Position numbers and translations under genes: made by a program
NCBI RefSeq assembly: GCF_014297465.1
Contig: NZ_JACORT010000009.1
Coordinates: forward strand, 186,001-250,000
From: Ramlibacter cellulosilyticus
Lineage (GTDB): Bacteria; Pseudomonadota; Gammaproteobacteria; Burkholderiales; Burkholderiaceae_C
Direction of reading: 5' to 3'
DNA length: 64,000 bases
Shown: one piece after another, positions 60,381 through 64,000 of the stretch
How the letters are laid out: every line of letters begins with the position of its first letter
How positions within the stretch are numbered: the stretch's first letter is position 1
The notes under the pieces: model-generated
Databases searched by the model: none
Told to the model about the DNA's origin: nothing
Seen by the model: only the letters and a program-made list of their open reading frames with translations

Positions 60381-61262
60381 ATGAGCACCAGCGCACCGGG
60401 GACCACGCCCCACTACTTCGTGCCGCAGCCCTCGCGCCACCCGGCGTTCGCGGCCTTCGGCCTGTTCTTCGTGATCTTCGGCGCGGCCAACTGGATCAAC
60501 GGCGCGGACTGGGGCAAGTACTCCGTCCTGTTCGGCCTGCTGTGGCTGTTCTGGGTGCTGTTCCAGTGGTTCCGCGACGCGGCGCACGAGAGCGAAGGCG
60601 GCCAGTACGGCCGCAAGATCGACCTCTCCTTCCGCTGGAGCATGAGCTGGTTCATCTTCTCGGAAGTGATGTTCTTCGGCGCCTTCTTCACGGCGCTGTG
60701 GTGGATGCGCTCGCACTCCGTGCCGGCGCTCGGCGGCCTGGACAACGCGCTGCTCTGGCCCGACTTCAAGGGCGTGTGGCCCACCGTCGCGCCCGGCACC
60801 ACGGCCTCGCCGGCCGGCGTGATCGAACCCTTCCAGGTGATGACGCCCTTCTGGCTGCCGACGATCAACACGGCGCTGCTGCTCACCTCCGGCGTCACGC
60901 TGACCATCGCGCACCACATGCTGCGCGACAACCGCCGCGGCGCGACGATCTTCTGGATGTGGATCACCGTGGCCCTGGGTCTGGCCTTCGCCATCGTGCA
61001 GGGCTACGAGTACTTCCACGCGTACAGCGAGATGAACCTGAAGCTCAGCTCGGGCGCCTACGGCTCGACCTTCTTCATGCTCACCGGCTTCCACGGCTTC
61101 CACGTGATCGTCGGCATGCTGATGCTGTTCTTCATCACGCTGCGCCTGATGAAGGGCCACTTCACCGCCGACCGCCACTTCGGCTTCGAAGGCGCCGCCT
61201 GGTACTGGCACTTCGTGGACGTGGTCTGGCTGTTCCTGTACACGCTCGTTTACTGGCTCTGA
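60381..61262 (+). CDS. ctaE: Cytochrome c oxidase subunit III
   Basis: A 293-residue subunit with about seven membrane helices. It has HYFVPQPSRHPAFAAFGLF, SEVMFFGAFFTALWW, GFHGFHVIVGMLMLFF and WYWHFVDVVWLFLYTLVYW, all diagnostic of subunit III. It stabilises subunit I. An inverted heptamer array follows 15 bases after the stop. Confidence 0.95.
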   Translation: MSTSAPGTTPHYFVPQPSRHPAFAAFGLFFVIFGAANWINGADWGKYSVLFGLLWLFWVLFQWFRDAAHESEGGQYGRKIDLSFRWSMSWFIFSEVMFFGAFFTALWWMRSHSVPALGGLDNALLWPDFKGVWPTVAPGTTASPAGVIEPFQVMTPFWLPTINTALLLTSGVTLTIAHHMLRDNRRGATIFWMWITVALGLAFAIVQGYEYFHAYSEMNLKLSSGAYGSTFFMLTGFHGFHVIVGMLMLFFITLRLMKGHFTADRHFGFEGAAWYWHFVDVVWLFLYTLVYWL

Positions 61263-61276
61263 CGATCCAGTAAACA

Positions 61277-61339
61277 GGGATTAGGGGCTAGGGGCTAGGG
61301 GTTAGGGAGGTCTTCCCTACTCCCTAGCCCCTAGTCCCT
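61277..61339. repeat. Inverted heptamer array, second locus
   Basis: The left arm contains TTAGGGG, CTAGGGG, CTAGGGG and TTAGGGA. After GGTCT, the right arm contains TCCCTAC, TCCCTAG, CCCCTAG and TCCC. The unit and orientation match the array at 50177. Its right end touches the stop codon of the convergent DUF2909 gene (61340). Confidence 0.85.
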
Positions 61340-61558
61340 TCAGCGAAGCGGAATCCCCGTCGGCTGGATGTAGCCGAACTTCCACGCCAGCAGGATGCAC
61401 AGGAACAGCAGGATGGAAAAGCCGACGCGGAACGCCAGCGCGCGCGCCATGTTGCTGGTCTTCGGGCGGCCGTCGTGGCCGTCGCGCATCATGAAGAACA
61501 GCGCCGAGCCGAGGCTGGCGATGATCAGGATGAAGCCGACGATGACGAAATACTTCAT
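61340..61558 (-). CDS. DUF2909-type twin-transmembrane protein
   Basis: A 72-residue protein with two helices (FVIVGFILIIASLGSALFFM and VGFSILLFLCILLAWKFGY) and a short polar loop DGHDGRPKTSNMARALA. This matches DUF2909, which occurs next to subunit III and SURF1 genes in Betaproteobacteria. The ATG at 61558 gives 72 residues. It is on the opposite strand to the operon and its function is unknown. Confidence 0.82.
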   Translation of the reverse strand: MKYFVIVGFILIIASLGSALFFMMRDGHDGRPKTSNMARALAFRVGFSILLFLCILLAWKFGYIQPTGIPLR

Positions 61559-61588
61559 GCAGGCGATTATCCGCCGCGCGCGCACCGC

Positions 61589-62302
61589 ATGCTGAAGCGC
61601 GCACTGGTCGCCCTGGCGGCGATCGCCGGCATCGCGGTCACCGCGAGCCTCGGGTTCTGGCAATGGGGCCGGGGGCAGGAGCGCACGGCGATGCAGGAAG
61701 CGATCGAGGCCCGCGAGCGCTCGGCGCCGGTGCCCGTGCAGGAACTCGTGGCCGGTGCGGACGCGGGCGCGCTGCTGCACCGCCCCGTGGTCCTGCGCGG
61801 CGAGTGGATCGCCGACCGCACCGTGTTCCTCGACAACCGCCAGATGAACGCGGTGCCGGGCTTCTATGTCGTCACGCCCTTGCGCGTGGAGGGGACGCAG
61901 GCCGTGGTGCTGGTGCAGCGCGGCTGGGTCCAGCGGGATTTCGAGCAGCGCGCGCGCCTGCCCGCGGTGCAGACGCCCGCCGGGACCGTGGAGGTCCGCG
62001 GCCGCTTGGCCCCGCCCCCTGCCAAGCTATACGCCTTCGCCACGGAAGAGAAGGGCCCGATCCGGCAGAATCTGGACCTGGCCGCCTTCCGCGCGGAAAC
62101 CGGCCTGCCGCTCCTGCCGGTGTCCGTGCAGCAGGTGGGTGCCCCTTCCGAAGGGCTGTTGCGCCAATGGCCCGCGGTGGGCAGCGGTGCCGGGAAGAAT
62201 TTCGGCTACGCCTTCCAGTGGTGGGCCATGGCCGCGCTGATCGCCATCCTCTATGTCTGGTTCCAACTCGTCGTCCCCCGCCGGCCCGCCCGGCGTCCTT
62301 GA
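61589..62302 (+). CDS. SURF1-family cytochrome oxidase assembly protein
   Basis: A 237-residue SURF1 protein. It has an N-terminal helix (ALVALAAIAGIAVTASLGFW), the motifs RPVVLRGEWIADRTVFLDNRQ and GFYVVTPLRVEG, and a C-terminal helix in NFGYAFQWWAMAALIAILYV, which is the strongest family mark. It supports haem a insertion or oxidase assembly. It overlaps the next gene by 50 bases in a different frame, unusual for this cluster. Confidence 0.9.
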   Translation: MLKRALVALAAIAGIAVTASLGFWQWGRGQERTAMQEAIEARERSAPVPVQELVAGADAGALLHRPVVLRGEWIADRTVFLDNRQMNAVPGFYVVTPLRVEGTQAVVLVQRGWVQRDFEQRARLPAVQTPAGTVEVRGRLAPPPAKLYAFATEEKGPIRQNLDLAAFRAETGLPLLPVSVQQVGAPSEGLLRQWPAVGSGAGKNFGYAFQWWAMAALIAILYVWFQLVVPRRPARRP

Positions 62303-62975
62303 CCAGCCGCTGGGGCTCACGGTGCATTCGCTGCCGCTCCCGCAGGAGGCGGCGCTCGCCGACGAGCAACGCACGCGCCGCGGCCGCTGGAAGATGCTGG
62401 TCGTCGCGCTGGTGTGCGCGGCGCCCGTCATCGCTTCGTATTTCACCTACTACGTGGTGCGGCCGGAGAGCCGGCGCAGCTACGGCGAGCTGATCGACCC
62501 GCAGCGGCCGATCCCCTCCATCACCGGCAGGACGCTCGACGGCAAGCCCGTCGCGCTCCCGACGCTGCAAGGACAGTGGCTGCTGGTGAGCGTGGCCGGC
62601 GGCGCGTGCCAGGAGGCTTGCGAGCGGCACCTGTACCTGCAGCGGCAGATGCGCGAAGCCCTCGGCAAGGACAAGGACCGCCTGGACTGGGTCTGGTTCG
62701 TCACCGACGACGTGCCGGTGCGCGACGCGCTGCAGCCGGCGCTGCAACAGGCGACCGTGCTGCGCGTCGATGGCGCGCAGCTTGCGCAATGGCTCTCGCC
62801 CGCGCGCGGCGAGCAGCTGGCGAACCACCTGTACGTCGTGGACCCGCTGGGCCACTGGATGATGCGCTTCCCGCCCGCCACGGACCTGGCGTCCGCCGCC
62901 AAGGCCCGCAAGGACCTCGAGCGCCTGATGCGCGCTTCGGCCGGCTGGGACAAGGCAGGAAGGCCGGGCAACTGA
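62253..62975 (+). CDS. SCO1/SenC-like membrane-anchored thioredoxin-fold protein
   Basis: A 240-residue protein with one membrane helix (MLVVALVCAAPVIASYFTYY) and a thioredoxin-like domain. The pair Cys119 and Cys123 (ACQEAC, a CxxxC) corresponds to the Sco copper site. The distal histidine normally about five residues before the YL-D-P block is not at the expected place, where ANHLYVVDPLG has His only two before Tyr. It may therefore be a redox or chaperone variant. Co-occurrence with SURF1 and ctaA fits oxidase assembly. The start at 62253 overlaps SURF1. Confidence 0.78.
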   Translation: MSGSNSSSPAGPPGVLDQPLGLTVHSLPLPQEAALADEQRTRRGRWKMLVVALVCAAPVIASYFTYYVVRPESRRSYGELIDPQRPIPSITGRTLDGKPVALPTLQGQWLLVSVAGGACQEACERHLYLQRQMREALGKDKDRLDWVWFVTDDVPVRDALQPALQQATVLRVDGAQLAQWLSPARGEQLANHLYVVDPLGHWMMRFPPATDLASAAKARKDLERLMRASAGWDKAGRPGN

Positions 62976-62976
62976 C

Positions 62977-64000
62977 ATGGGCGAGCTGTACGACCTCGCC
63001 CCCGCGCTGCGCGTGGCGCTGCTCGGCATCGCCGTGGCGTCGGGGCCGCTCGCGTGGATCTGGCTGCGCAACAAGAAGGCGGCTCCGGCCCAGCGCCTCG
63101 CCGCACTGACGGTCCTCACGCTGTTCCTCACCTTCGACCTGGTGCTGTTCGGCGCCTTCACGCGCCTGACCGACTCCGGCCTCGGCTGCCCCGACTGGCC
63201 CGGCTGCTACGGCAACGCCAGCCCCATCGGTGCGCTGCACGAGATCCGCTCGGAGGAAGCACGCATGCCCACCGGGCCCGTCACGCACGGCAAGGCGTGG
63301 GTGGAGATGGTGCACCGCTACCTCGCCACCGGCGTCGGCGTGCTGATCACGACGCTGGCGCTCGCCACCTGGCTGCAGCGCAAGAACGGCCTGCCGGTGC
63401 AGCCGCGCTGGCCGGCCTTCACGCTCGCATGGGTGTGCGTGCAGGGCGCGTTCGGCGCGCTCACGGTGACGATGAAGCTGTTCCCCGCGATCGTCACGCT
63501 GCACCTCCTGGGCGGCCTGGTGCTGCTCGCGCTGCTCGCGATGCAGGCGGTGGCGTACCGGCAGGCGCAGCGGGGCTCGGGCGCTTTCGAGATCGACGCC
63601 GGTGCGCGCCGCTGGCTGCTGGGCGCCTACGCGCTCCTGTGGCTGCAGGTCGCCCTGGGCGGCTGGGTCAGCACGAACTACGCCGTGCTCGTGTGCAGCA
63701 GCTTTCCCACCTGCCAGGGCAGCTGGTGGCCCGCGATGGATTTCGCGCAGGGATTCGAGCTGTGGCGCGACCTCGGCAAGACCGGCGAAGGCGAGCACAT
63801 CACCTTCGCGGCGCTCACGGCGATCCACTACACGCACCGGCTCGTCGCGTACGGCCTGTTCGCCGTCCTGGGCGTGCTCGCGTGGAAGCTGCGGCGCGGC
63901 GCGCTGCACGACACGGCGCGCATCGTGGCGGGCCTGGCCTTGTGGCAGTTCGCGACGGGCCTGTCGAACGTGGTGCTGGACTGGCCCATGATCGCCGCCG
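62977..64000 (+). CDS. ctaA: Heme A synthase (COX15/CtaA), 3' end outside window
   Basis: The first 341 residues are present and open to the window end. It shows the CtaA pattern with several helices, TRLTDSGLGCPDWPGCYGN, WVEMVHRYLATGVG, ITLHLLGG-like VTLHLLGGLV and IHYTHRLVAYGLF, which carry the haem-binding histidines. It converts haem O to haem A in the membrane for the oxidase encoded upstream. The ATG at 62977 is 1 base after the SCO-like stop. The haem O synthase gene probably follows beyond the window. Confidence 0.92.
   Translation, partial: MGELYDLAPALRVALLGIAVASGPLAWIWLRNKKAAPAQRLAALTVLTLFLTFDLVLFGAFTRLTDSGLGCPDWPGCYGNASPIGALHEIRSEEARMPTGPVTHGKAWVEMVHRYLATGVGVLITTLALATWLQRKNGLPVQPRWPAFTLAWVCVQGAFGALTVTMKLFPAIVTLHLLGGLVLLALLAMQAVAYRQAQRGSGAFEIDAGARRWLLGAYALLWLQVALGGWVSTNYAVLVCSSFPTCQGSWWPAMDFAQGFELWRDLGKTGEGEHITFAALTAIHYTHRLVAYGLFAVLGVLAWKLRRGALHDTARIVAGLALWQFATGLSNVVLDWPMIAA

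Overview
The window reads as chromosomal DNA of a high-GC betaproteobacterium. The order Burkholderiales is the best fit, and Comamonadaceae (Ramlibacter/Variovorax-like) is plausible. The evidence is the cox operon order (DUF2244-ctaC-ctaD-small assembly protein-ctaG-DUF2970-ctaE-DUF2909-SURF1-SCO-like-ctaA), four orphan Bug-type periplasmic receptors, a DUF4148 protein and several families of GC-rich intergenic palindromes typical of that group. The genus is inferred, not proven. No tRNA, rRNA, CRISPR array, insertion sequence or prophage gene was seen, and no stretch longer than 300 bases lacks a gene.

Region 1 (1-24000) is an aromatic-degradation island. A truncated LysR gene is followed by a two-subunit hydroquinone 1,2-dioxygenase (hapC, hapD), a SnoaL-like protein, a 4-hydroxymuconic semialdehyde dehydrogenase-type enzyme (hapE) and a complete LIV-type ABC importer (4410-9000). 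An IclR (PcaR/PcaU-type) regulator diverges from pcaI, pcaJ and pcaF. Next come an SDR, two Bug receptors, a 3-hydroxyisobutyrate dehydrogenase-like enzyme, a Cache protein with a chemoreceptor, maleylacetate reductase, a serine hydrolase, a GDSL lipoprotein and OmpW. The route this implies is hydroquinone -> 4-hydroxymuconic semialdehyde -> maleylacetate -> 3-oxoadipate -> 3-oxoadipyl-CoA -> succinyl-CoA + acetyl-CoA. An uptake system and a chemotaxis sensor accompany it.

Region 2 (23344-40139) holds a RibD-like reductase and a c-di-GMP-type (NfrB-like) glycosyltransferase. A second aromatic module follows: an FAD monooxygenase, a LysR regulator, a hydroxyquinol 1,2-dioxygenase, a Dabb protein and an amidohydrolase. 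Then come a Crp/Fnr regulator, a hybrid histidine kinase, an alpha/beta hydrolase and several uncharacterised proteins. The region ends with a second LysR/intradiol dioxygenase pair. The two intradiol enzymes would feed maleylacetate into the same lower pathway.

Region 3 (40155-50165) appears to be one transcription unit plus accessories: a citryl-CoA-lyase-like protein, a CaiB/BaiF CoA-transferase, a Bug receptor and a second LIV-type importer with a fused LivM-LivG. An NTF2-like protein, another Bug receptor and an FMN reductase follow.

Region 4 (50177-64000) is mostly housekeeping: a TSUP exporter, a chemoreceptor without a periplasmic domain, a ParA-like ATPase, a MaoC dehydratase, trmL, comF, a BioC-like protein and the cytochrome c oxidase/heme A operon. 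The window ends inside ctaA.

Regulation: a TTGTTCG...CGAACAA palindrome upstream of hapC matches half-sites in the iclR-pcaI intergenic region, so the IclR protein may control both ends of the hydroquinone route. A second recurring element, close to GGAAAACTCNTTTCC with a TAGA(G/C)T -10 box, precedes several catabolic genes. Five copies of a roughly 120-bp palindrome lie within 25 bases of + strand stop codons. Two inverted arrays of a telomere-like heptamer (CTAGGGG/TCCCTAG) flank the TSUP and DUF2909 genes.
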